From NCBI RefSeq assembly GCF_049200465.1, contig NZ_CP120836.1, positions 248,001-312,000 on the forward strand: a stretch of DNA of 64,000 nucleotides, written 5' to 3'. Positions 55,892 through 63,397 of the stretch are shown in pieces. Below the pieces are notes generated by a model. The model did not search any database. It had not been told where the DNA came from and saw nothing but the letters and a program-made list of their open reading frames with translations. The DNA comes from Leptothermofonsia sp049200465 (GTDB taxonomy: Bacteria; Cyanobacteriota; Cyanobacteriia; Leptolyngbyales; Leptolyngbyaceae). The position numbers and the translations under genes were made by a program. Within the stretch, counting starts at the first letter, position 1. Each line of letters begins with the position of its first letter.

Positions 55892-56620
55892 TCAGGCTTC
55901 TCCTTTCGCTTCCGAAGAATCTGAAGGGTTAGATGAAGTCGCTGCCGATTTGGCTTTCTCGCGCTCTTCCCGTTTCTTGCGCTCTGCCTGAAGAGCATCT
56001 TCCATTACAATGCGGGCCTGTGCCATTTTTTCTAAATTGCTGCGGTACAGATCTAGATCCTTTTGCAGCTTATCTTCAGGAAGGTTAAGAGCGGTACAAA
56101 TTTTTTGCAGCGCTTCTGTGCGCCTGGACTCTTCTTTCACCAGCTCGGGGTCAGATAGTTCTAGCAGGGTAAAAAGCCCGATCGCAAATAAACGGCTGTA
56201 TTTAAATTTGGGATTGTGAGCGATCGCCTTCACCTGGGCTTGTAAATCAGCTACATCAGGAATGGGCAGTGACTGTTCCAACCAGGCAACCATCTCCTGG
56301 GAAGACAACCGCTTTGCTAACGCCTCCATGCGTTCAGCGTCATGCCGATAGCGGTTAGGATCGTCCTGAAGCGCCTTGCATAAACCATCAAAGATAGAGG
56401 CAATATCTTGTTCGGGGCGGTATCCCTGCATGAAGCGATGGAATGAGGTGACAACACCAAGGGCGTAGATTGGGTCGTAGGCAAAGTCCACATTGACCGC
56501 CAGCAAGTGCATTTCTACCATCAACTCTTCCACAACCCGACGGTAGATTGAGTTGATAGGGCGGGTATGGACGGTGTAGAAGGCTCGCTTGGTATCAGAA
56601 ACGGTGCGGACGTTATTCAC
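55892..56620 (-). CDS. thf1: photosystem II biogenesis protein Thf1/Psb29
   Basis: 242 residues. The N-terminal NNVRTVSDTKRAFYTVHTRP with INSIYRRVVEELMVEMHLL is diagnostic of Thf1/Psb29. Further conserved parts are YDPIYALGVVTSFHRFMQGY, DPNRYRHDAERMEALAKRL and a C-terminal charged coiled coil (QAERKKREEREKAK). The protein supports photosystem II and FtsH complex stability at the thylakoid in cyanobacteria and plants. It is divergent from the cpcT gene with 136 bp between starts. Confidence 0.95.
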   Translation of the reverse strand: MNNVRTVSDTKRAFYTVHTRPINSIYRRVVEELMVEMHLLAVNVDFAYDPIYALGVVTSFHRFMQGYRPEQDIASIFDGLCKALQDDPNRYRHDAERMEALAKRLSSQEMVAWLEQSLPIPDVADLQAQVKAIAHNPKFKYSRLFAIGLFTLLELSDPELVKEESRRTEALQKICTALNLPEDKLQKDLDLYRSNLEKMAQARIVMEDALQAERKKREEREKAKSAATSSNPSDSSEAKGEA

Positions 56621-56756
56621 AGCAGAAATTCATGTGGGCGACACTCCCCATTTTCGCGCTTGAGGGCAAGTTTGCCAAGTTTTGGAAAAAGGGTTGAGTT
56701 GTGAGGTATGAGTTATAGGTTGACACCCAAACTCAAATCTTACCCCTTGTATTCCT

Positions 56757-57347
56757 ATGGCTCTTTCCTCTTCTCTTCTGATGCTGGCTCGCCATATGGC
56801 AGGCGAGTTTGATAACCGTGAGCAGGCGATCGCTGAACCAATCTGGTACGTCCATCTGCGGCTATGGCAGCGTCCTGTGCCCCTGTTTACAGAAGATAGC
56901 TTGACCTTGTTTGCTGAGCAGGCCAATGTTTTGAACCCGGACAATCCCTACCGCCAGAGGTTAATGCGGTTGAGACAAACCAGTGACACTCAACGTCCTT
57001 TGCATGTGCAGTACTATGCATTCAAAAAGCCAGGTGCAATCAGTGGGGCGGGTGCCAACCCGGAACTCCTTAAAAGTCTCACCAATGAACAGATCGAGCT
57101 TCTACCTGGTTGTGTTCTTGATGTCACCGAACCTCAACCATCAGTATTTGTGGCGTCTCCCCCACCCCATACTCCCTGCTACTTTAACTACAATGGTGAA
57201 GTTCGGCAGGTATCCCTGGGATTTGAAGCCAGGTCAGAGGAATTTCTCAGCTATGACAAGGGAATTGATACTGAGACTGGAAAAGTCATCTGGGGGGCGA
57301 TAATGGGTCCTTATCGATTCATAAAGCGACAGGAGTATCACTGGTAG
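56757..57347 (+). CDS. cpcT: phycobiliprotein lyase CpcT/CpeT
   Basis: 196 residues. Family motifs are LARHMAGEFDNREQAIAEPI, WYVHLRLWQRPVPLFTEDSL, the YRQRLMRL motif and the C-terminal barrel part RSEEFLSYDKGIDTETGKVI with WGAIMGPYRF. CpcT attaches phycocyanobilin to Cys-155 of beta-phycocyanin or phycoerythrocyanin; CpeT members act on phycoerythrin. Which one this is cannot be decided here, as no phycobiliprotein gene is in the window. The length is standard. Confidence 0.92.
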   Translation: MALSSSLLMLARHMAGEFDNREQAIAEPIWYVHLRLWQRPVPLFTEDSLTLFAEQANVLNPDNPYRQRLMRLRQTSDTQRPLHVQYYAFKKPGAISGAGANPELLKSLTNEQIELLPGCVLDVTEPQPSVFVASPPPHTPCYFNYNGEVRQVSLGFEARSEEFLSYDKGIDTETGKVIWGAIMGPYRFIKRQEYHW

Positions 57348-57400
57348 ATCAAGAAGTCTTTGGGGGTATGAAATAGGTGCTGTATGCTTGAAACTTCATT

Positions 57401-58315
57401 TCAATTCATACTGCTTTTCAGCAACATCATTAAAAACTTCACCAGAATAGGAGCTGCATTCCCCCAAAAAGGTCGGGCAGCCGCTTCCAGGTTTAGAAAT
57501 GCATTGTCTCCTGATTCAGGGGATTTTGCCAGGCGCATCAGCAGCCAGGAACCTCCCAGGTAAACGACTGGAAGAATCAGGGCCGCAAATGAAGGCTCTG
57601 TAAGTTAGTGGCAGGGCGGCGGCTATCGGCAACGAACGAGGATGCTGTTTCGCAGCTATAGACGGCATACACCGCTAAAAAAACATTTCGCCCAATCCTG
57701 AAGCTGAAATCTTGACCGGTCAGCAAGCAATAGACCGGAACTTTCCGGGGAAATGGCTAACCAGCCCAACCCCTGAGTGCAGAAGATAAATAAAAAGCCG
57801 ATCGCAGGCAGCACAAAAAACAGGTGCAAAATGCTTAAAGCACGAGTACCGCTAAACGCAACGATGAAAGGCAATGCCGTAAATCCGACCTTCAATAGCA
57901 CTTCAGGACAGGCAATTCCCATAGGTTCAACATTAGCCTGAATCAAATCGGTCAGGATAATCGCATTCATTGATGGCACCGACACCCAACCAATCCAGTA
58001 GCCAATTGCCACGTAGGGAGCTAATCCCGGATGGTTTTTCAATAATCGAGTGGTGTAGTTGGGAGTACCACCGGAAACATCGGGCCACCGAGTCCCCAGA
58101 TGTTTGACCTGCAAATTTAGCATGACACCAACAATGACACCGGGAAGCCAGACCCAAATCGCTTGAGAACCCAAGTCAACGTGTATTCCGGGCGCGGTAC
58201 CCAACCACAGCAGCAAACCACTCAATCCAAACCCCCAGGTTTCAAGGGCGCTGAGGCTTCGAGTCAGGCGTAGGGACGAGACTCCATTGGGCATTGCAGG
58301 TGAACTGTTAGACAT
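57401..58315 (-). pseudogene. APC-type amino acid permease, frameshifted and truncated
   Basis: The start is the ATG complementary to 58313-58315 (MSNSSPAMPNGVSSLRLTRS). Helices typical of APC permeases follow (SALETWGFGLSGLLLWLGTA, WLPGVIVGVMLNLQVKHLGT, APYVAIGYWIGWVSVPSMNA). A T7 run near 57675-57685 shifts the frame; one T fewer gives FLAVYAVYSCETASSFVADS. A second shift near 57610 is needed to reach AALILPVVYLGGSWLLMRLA, ending at 57401. Even when repaired it is shorter than normal permeases of 430 or more residues. It is therefore probably inactive. Confidence 0.7.
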
Positions 58316-58336
58316 GGGGGACAGGTTGCAGTTTTT

Positions 58337-58386
58337 GTTAAGAAAGCTGTCCCCAGTGTTCGTTAAGAAAGCTGTCCCCAGTGTTC
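58337..58386. repeat. perfect 25-bp tandem duplication
   Basis: GTTAAGAAAGCTGTCCCCAG followed by TGTTC occurs twice (58337-58361, 58362-58386), just upstream of the permease start and downstream of the hydrolase. Confidence 0.8.
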
Positions 58387-58411
58387 CCTGAGACATCGGT
58401 AGGCTCACACG

Positions 58412-59275
58412 TCAGCGTTTGTAGACAATGAATCCTGCGATCGCATCCAGCAGGGCTTGTGGCTCATCTGCCCGCACAGCATGGCCGCTATTTTCAAAGA
58501 TGCGCAGGTCGGAATTTGGAATCAGACTGGCAATTTCTTCAGAAAACTCTGGTGGGCAGATCCAGTCATGCCGCGCTCCAATAACCAGAGTTGGAGCTGT
58601 AATTTTGTGCAACTGATCACGAATGTCGTAAGTTCGCAGAAAATCCTGAAAGGCGATATTAATTGCATCTGGTGAAACGATCGCCCGTTCCCAGGATTTA
58701 GGTGGTGGAGAATTGGGGTCAGCCGTAATTGAGTAGAGCGTGCGAGTTACCCAAAAGTATTCTTTTAGCTGGTCTTCGCTTTCAAAGGTGCCGTTCCACA
58801 GGTGCTGGGCGATCGCCTTTTGTTCCTCTGTGCCGCGCTCTGCCAAAATTTCCTTGGCCCGCTCCAGAAAGCGAGAGTCGGGTGCAGTCACCACCGCAAT
58901 CAGATGAGACACATTCTCTGGGTAACGGCTGGCATAGGCCAGTCCTACCATGCCGCCGTAGGACACCCCAATCACAACAATCCTGTCCAACCCCAGATAC
59001 TGGCGCAGGGCTTCCATGTCCTCTACATTGTTGTCCAGGGTATAAGTTTCTTTCGCCCCCCGCGCTGACCGGCCCTGCCCCCGATGGTCAAAATAGACCA
59101 GTTGCATCTTTTGGCTCAATGGGGAGAATGTGGGCTTGAAGCTGCTGTGGTCTGCTCCTGGCCCACCATGAACTAGAAACGCAGTAGGTTTCTCCCGCAT
59201 GCGCGTACCATCTGGTACCAGTCCGGAGCCCTCAACATCAAAGTAAATTTCAGTGTCTCGTATTTTGGCTCGCAT
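58412..59275 (-). CDS. alpha/beta hydrolase, proline-iminopeptidase-like (S33)
   Basis: 287 residues. The HGGPG oxyanion motif (FLVHGGPGADHSSF), DHRGQGRSA, the nucleophile elbow VIGVSYGGMVGLAYA, the acid in GARHDWICPPE and the histidine in NSGHAVRADEP give a complete catalytic triad in the order of the S33 family. These enzymes release N-terminal proline or hydrolyse related amides and esters. The substrate is unknown. The gene is intact and cytoplasmic (no signal peptide). Upstream 59276-59345 contains CCTGGCTCCTGGC-type heptamers. Confidence 0.88.
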   Translation of the reverse strand: MRAKIRDTEIYFDVEGSGLVPDGTRMREKPTAFLVHGGPGADHSSFKPTFSPLSQKMQLVYFDHRGQGRSARGAKETYTLDNNVEDMEALRQYLGLDRIVVIGVSYGGMVGLAYASRYPENVSHLIAVVTAPDSRFLERAKEILAERGTEEQKAIAQHLWNGTFESEDQLKEYFWVTRTLYSITADPNSPPPKSWERAIVSPDAINIAFQDFLRTYDIRDQLHKITAPTLVIGARHDWICPPEFSEEIASLIPNSDLRIFENSGHAVRADEPQALLDAIAGFIVYKR

Positions 59276-59351
59276 CCTGACCCCCTTAGCCCCTAGCCTC
59301 CGATCCCCAGCCCCTACTGGCTCCTGGCTCCTGGCTTGGAATTTGTATTCA

Positions 59352-59906
59352 TTAGCGATTTGCGATCGCCTTCTGATAAGCGGGGCGTTCAGAAATGCGC
59401 TGAATGTAATTCACCACAGCAGGATAGGCACTCAAGTCTAACTTGAGCATCATTGGGATGTATCCCAGCATGGAACCAACTGCCACATCGGCCACACTAA
59501 ACTGCTCACCCAGAACATAGGGCTGGCGTTGAAACAATTGATTCAGCATCGTCATATGACGGGGCGTTTCACTTTCCCGCGTTGCCTCTACAAACACACC
59601 CGGTCCCAGAGTCGCGTTGGTGTAAAGAATCCACTGATTAATGATGGATCGCTGCTCCAGCGAGAGAGGTTCTGGCCCATATTTTTCTGCCAGGTAGAGA
59701 AGAATGGCACCCGTTTCCCAGAGTTTGAAGTCACCATCAGCAATCGCAGGCACCTTACCAATTGGATTAATGTCAGTATAGGGAGGTCGCCGATGCTCAC
59801 CGGATGCCATATCCAGCATGACAAACTCATAGGGAACACTCAGTTCCTCCAGATACCAGCGAACAATGGAAGCCCGACTGCGGGCACCGCCATAAAGTTT
59901 TAGCAT
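59352..59906 (-). CDS. glutathione S-transferase family protein
   Basis: 184 residues. The N-terminal thioredoxin-like domain has LYGGARSRASIVRWYLEELS and the cis-proline region IGKVPAIADGDFKLWETGAI (the glutathione-binding E-T/S motif). The C-terminal helical domain includes YVLGEQFSVADVAVGSML, the N-capping box of GSTs. The motif S-R-A-S near residue 10 suggests serine activation of glutathione. Substrate unknown. The length is slightly short but typical for cyanobacterial members. Confidence 0.9.
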   Translation of the reverse strand: MLKLYGGARSRASIVRWYLEELSVPYEFVMLDMASGEHRRPPYTDINPIGKVPAIADGDFKLWETGAILLYLAEKYGPEPLSLEQRSIINQWILYTNATLGPGVFVEATRESETPRHMTMLNQLFQRQPYVLGEQFSVADVAVGSMLGYIPMMLKLDLSAYPAVVNYIQRISERPAYQKAIANR

Positions 59907-59936
59907 GGTTTTTGAAGAAGCGTCGATTAAGTCGTT

Positions 59937-60401
59937 CTACAGCACCTTGTGCGTGTACTCGTGTTGTTTCACATTGTCTTCCGTTCGGACAATGCGCTGA
60001 GAGTTAAGCACACGCTTGCGCTCGGTGGAATAGTTGAAATCAGTTTTAGTTGTACCCACCGGAATGAGAGATTGGGCAACTGCGCGAGCTTTGTAAGTGC
60101 GGGCAGCCGCCACTGCCCGGTAGGCAAATTCATCACAGAACTGGGTATTGGCAGGAAATTCCGCTGGCATTTGGGGTGTATCACCTGACAGAACCGCCCC
60201 AACCGTGGTTGCGATCGCCAAACTATAGGAGGTCGGAACTCCTTTCACAATCGCTTCCAGAGCCGCCGAAGGAATCGGTTCGGCAACCTTCACTTCATGA
60301 ACCTCACCCTCTTCCTTAATGAAGCAGGTTGCCAGACCCAGAACTAAATAATCCTCAGCCGACAGATCAGATGCTTCAGGCATCAGGGTTGCAGTAGTCA
60401 T
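59937..60401 (-). CDS. conserved cyanobacterial protein of unknown function
   Basis: 154 residues from the ATG complementary to 60399-60401, which has GGA upstream; an ATG 12 bp earlier is possible. The sequence MTTATLMPEASDLSAEDYLV with LGLATCFIKEEGEV, a small helical core (IPSAALEAIVKGVPTSYSLA) and a basic C-terminus (YSTERKRVLNSQRI) is conserved in tone but not in any family I can name. It has no signal or membrane segment. Confidence 0.55.
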   Translation of the reverse strand: MTTATLMPEASDLSAEDYLVLGLATCFIKEEGEVHEVKVAEPIPSAALEAIVKGVPTSYSLAIATTVGAVLSGDTPQMPAEFPANTQFCDEFAYRAVAAARTYKARAVAQSLIPVGTTKTDFNYSTERKRVLNSQRIVRTEDNVKQHEYTHKVL

Positions 60402-60612
60402 AGGAAATTCCATTAAATAACTCAACTAACTCAACGCAGGCTAGTCGGTTGCCAAATTGCATTCTAGCAGCATCTCAAAACCCAATTAAATCTGATTGAA
60501 CAACCGATACATTCCCAAAACAGATGAAATCTACCGAATGTCTGTACCTGACTGAAATATTTTTCACCCATTGCCAATTGTTTAACCTGGGGCTCCAGGT
60601 TATTCCTGGACA

Positions 60613-60726
60613 TATAGCGATAGGCTACCAGGCTTAGGACGGGGTGTAGGGGTTCTACCCCTGGCTGGGGCGAAGCTGCCACACCTCTTAAAACCAATGT
60701 CCTAAGCAACCTGGCGACGGATATAT
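60613..60726. repeat. dispersed element R1, copy in tandem with R1b
   Basis: TATAGCGATAGGCTACCAGG at the left and CTAAGCAACCTGGCGACGG at the right. It is directly followed by an R1b copy, as at 48574-48896. Confidence 0.8.
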
Positions 60727-60842
60727 AGCGAGCGGTAGTCATTATGGTTAGGACAGGGTGCAGGGGTGGAACCCCTGGCTGGGGGAGAAGCCCCCACCCC
60801 TCTCTAATTCCAATGTCCTAACGCACCCGCGTAGAGCTATAT
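60727..60842. repeat. R1b element, uninterrupted copy
   Basis: AGCGGTAGTCATTATGGTTA at the left and CTAACGCACCCGCGTAGAGC at the right, with internal GGGGTGGAACCCC and GGGGGAGAAGCCCCC hairpins. It gives the empty-site reference for the nested insertion at 48750. Confidence 0.8.
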
Positions 60843-60902
60843 AAGAGGTATAGCGGTAGGAAGAAGGAAGAAAAGAGGTTGGGACTAGTAGGCTGCTAGG
60901 CA

Positions 60903-60933
60903 GATTTTGAAGGGTTTGCAACCCTTCAAAATC
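60903..60933. repeat. perfect 14-bp hairpin in a long gap
   Basis: GATTTTGAAGGGTT, loop TGC, AACCCTTCAAAATC. It lies in 60843-61280, a gap upstream of the TPR gene without a recognisable gene. There is no T-tract. Confidence 0.65.
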
Positions 60934-61280
60934 TCCTAAATTGGTTTTTCCGGGTTTAGATAACCAGGCAAAGTGTTTGGTGACCCACTAGGGATTAGAG
61001 GCAGAGAACAGAAGCTAAGGGCCAGAATTCGGGAGCTAAGAAACGGGGACTGGCAACAATCCTTCTATCCAATGCTTCTTAAGAAATGTAAACCCATTCA
61101 GATTCAGGGTTTTCTTTTCGGAAATGGAACTAATGCCGACTGTATCCCATCAAAGAAACTGGAATTCCTCTTAAAAATGCAAACTCAATCCTTTCATTAG
61201 ACGCATTAGCAAGTGACACATCGGTAGAACAACGCTCCCAGGGAAATCCCTAATCTATGCCTTAGAGCCGTGAGGATGAC

Positions 61281-62075
61281 ATGAACATACGTATATTTTC
61301 AGGTCGCCATTATTACACTGGTGAGGCGCAAGCAGCCAGTCAAACTTTTGCAACCGCTTCCCATTCCACCCAGTCTTCCGATGAAGAGCAAGCAAGGATC
61401 CTGGTAGACGATAAGGATTCATCCTCCCTCAACCTTAGTGAACAAGAGCGTCTGTTAAGTCAGCAAGCATTGAACAATGCTCGGCAGGGAAAATATGCTG
61501 AAGCGATCGCTCTGCTTAATAAACTGATTCATTGCAACCCCGACAGCGCGACTCACTACAACAATCGGGGGTTGCTCCACTTTCAGAACAATCAGTTTGA
61601 GGAAGCCCTGGCAGACTACGATCGCGCTTTGCAATTGAACCCTCGACTGGCGAAGGTTTATAACAACCGTGCTAACTGCTATGCTTCCTTAGGATTTTTG
61701 GCGGAAGCGATCGCTGATTATGAAACGGCTCTCGATCTTGACCCATCCAATATCCGTGCCTGGATTAACCAGGGCATTACCTTTCGGGATCTGGAAATGT
61801 ATGGTCAGGCCATCGATAACTTTGACCTTGCCCTCCGTTTTAATCAAATCTTGCAAAAACCCGATGAAGCCATCACTTCAGTTTTAGAAGGGCATATTTA
61901 TGCCGAACGGGGACGCACCTATCACCTGGCTGGAGACTGGAACTGCGCGGTTGCCGATTATCGCCGGGCACTGCTAATTTTGCCTGAACCTCAATTACCA
62001 GCGGCTAATGTGTCTCATCGTCTGCGATCGCAGGTTCAAAACTGGCTTAACGACCTACTGGAACCCCTGGGCTAA
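61281..62075 (+). CDS. TPR-repeat protein
   Basis: 264 residues. After a variable N-terminus of about 60 residues there are at least four tetratricopeptide repeats: ALNNARQGKYAEAIALLNKL, ATHYNNRGLLHFQNNQFEEA with LADYDRALQLNP, YNNRANCYASLGFLAEAIAD and AWINQGITFRDLEMYGQAID. A final unit reads GRTYHLAGDWNCAVADYRRA. It is a protein-protein scaffold with unknown partners. There is no signal peptide. It converges with the gene at 62072, and the two stop codons overlap by 4 bp. Confidence 0.85.
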   Translation: MNIRIFSGRHYYTGEAQAASQTFATASHSTQSSDEEQARILVDDKDSSSLNLSEQERLLSQQALNNARQGKYAEAIALLNKLIHCNPDSATHYNNRGLLHFQNNQFEEALADYDRALQLNPRLAKVYNNRANCYASLGFLAEAIADYETALDLDPSNIRAWINQGITFRDLEMYGQAIDNFDLALRFNQILQKPDEAITSVLEGHIYAERGRTYHLAGDWNCAVADYRRALLILPEPQLPAANVSHRLRSQVQNWLNDLLEPLG

Positions 62076-62452
62076 TTAGCTGGTGGTTGCAAAATAATTT
62101 GCCGTTGAGAGGGGTCGATCCGATTGGTAGTCTGCTGCATCAACGCTCGTGCCTGGGTTGGATCAAAATACTGCCTGAAGTTAGCCTGAACTTGACTGAC
62201 ACGCTTGTTGGTTGATTCTACAGCGACACTCAGCTCTTTTAGCTTGGATTCTTGCGCAGCCCGGTAGGGAAGCAGCCTGACTAGAGCTGAGATAGCCACT
62301 GCCGACAACAACACATTGACCGCCAGTTTAATACCCGTTTCAACGGCGATCGCACGGTAAGGGCTTTGGCGCTTGCGAGGGGTAGTGTGGGGTGCCCTGC
62401 GTGGACGTCGGGTAAATTTAGGGTCAGGCTGGGGCAGTTGGTATGCGTACAT
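62072..62452 (-). CDS. small single-span membrane protein (cyanobacterial)
   Basis: 126 residues. It has a basic proline-rich N-terminus (PDPKFTRRPRRAPHTTPRKR), a hydrophobic helix (GIKLAVNVLLSAVAISALVR, residues about 40-60), then a coiled-coil stretch (ESKLKELSVAVESTNKRVSQ) and a Gln-rich end. The layout is that of a cyanobacteria-specific protein family of unknown function similar in size to Slr1601-type proteins; that comparison is from memory. Its 3' end overlaps the TPR gene. Confidence 0.6.
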   Translation of the reverse strand: MYAYQLPQPDPKFTRRPRRAPHTTPRKRQSPYRAIAVETGIKLAVNVLLSAVAISALVRLLPYRAAQESKLKELSVAVESTNKRVSQVQANFRQYFDPTQARALMQQTTNRIDPSQRQIILQPPAN

Positions 62453-62641
62453 AGAATTTCTACTCTGGCCAAGCTAATGTATCAAGGGAGCCTTCAACTC
62501 AAAATCCGGCAAACTCAGGCTCTAAATATCCAGGATGATACTCTCTGTGAGAAAGAATATCCTTTAAAATCCAACTTGAAAATAGAAGTCAATTCGTCAT
62601 CAGCAGTGCTCACTGCAAATCATGAAAGTTAGACTCTCTAC

Positions 62642-62725
62642 CTGGAAGCCAAGAGCCAGAGCCCAGAAGCTTTTCTTCTTCTGACTTCTGGCTCCTGGCT
62701 TCTGACTCCTGACTCCTTAATTCCA
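62642..62725. repeat. STRR-like heptamer tract with flanking inverted repeat
   Basis: TGACTTCTGGCTCCTGGCTT followed by CTGACTCCTGACTCC, preceded by the partial complement AAGCCAAGAGCCAGAG. Further right, AGCCTGTTT (62813-62821) and AAACAGGCT (62901-62909) are inverted around 79 bp. No gene is seen in 62453-62932. Confidence 0.55.
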
Positions 62726-62932
62726 TGATTGCTTTGTAATCGTCAATTGTTGCTAGCCTATTAAACCCAATGAAAGGTTAGATAGCAACCCTATTTCGAT
62801 AGAAATGTAGAAAGCCTGTTTAGAAGTCAACTCCATCACAACCGATAAAAAAACCTTTGAGAGGCAATATTATCGAAAAGTTTGTAGAGCAAAACTATCC
62901 AAACAGGCTATGCATACGAGTTAAGGAAGTGT

Positions 62933-63028
62933 CTATTTGTAAAGTTCGGTTGCCAGGCGGAATGCTAAGATGCCTGGAATCAACGCAATGACAAGGGCAA
63001 CAAAGACTTGGGTTTCTGATAAAGTCAT
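62933..63028 (-). CDS. psaM: photosystem I reaction centre subunit XII (PsaM)
   Basis: 31 residues, too short for most gene finders. It reads MTLSETQVFVALVIALIPGI and then LAFRLATELYK, ending TAG at 62933-62935. This is the whole PsaM protein: a short acidic head, one membrane helix and the invariant LAFRL-TELYK tail. A good Shine-Dalgarno (AAAGGAG) lies 9 bases before the ATG. PsaM sits at the edge of photosystem I in the thylakoid and helps trimer formation and stability. It is transcribed alone, away from other psa genes, as usual. Confidence 0.95.
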   Translation of the reverse strand: MTLSETQVFVALVIALIPGILAFRLATELYK

Positions 63029-63133
63029 TGTTTCAAAACTCCTTTGAGTAGGATCCATCGTTCCTCAATGTCCGTCAAAATGCGCTTTTCGGGAATAATT
63101 TGTTACAAGATGCAACACAAGGGTATTGGTTTC

Positions 63134-63245
63134 TATAGCTGCCGTCAAGTTGCTTAGGGCATTGGTTTTAAGAGGTGTGGCAGCTTCGCCCCAGCCAGGG
63201 GTAGAACCCCTACACTCCGTCCTAAGCCTGGTGGCTATTGCTATA
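63134..63245. repeat. dispersed element R1, inverted copy
   Basis: TATAGCTGCCGTCAAGTTGC at the left and CCTAAGCCTGGTGGCTATTG at the right. It lies between psaM and the TerC-family gene, in a gap of about 370 bp. Confidence 0.8.
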
Positions 63246-63397
63246 CCTGCCAGGAGTCTGGCGGAACTTTTCGCTTAAGCGTTAGGCTTAGTAATGTTGC
63301 TGTCAAGTCACTTTAACTGCATGCCAACGATGGACAGTTTGGGGTTGCCCAACCTCCCTAGTTTTCAAGGTTCTGTTTCAGAAACACATCATTATTA

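Noticed and set aside
60464..60742. Open frames with SVARLLRTLVLRG-type peptides in repeat DNA (also at 8062-8253, 48529-48828, 35349-35699)
   Set aside because: They are translations of the R1 elements, recur wherever R1 occurs, and lack start signals or family similarity.
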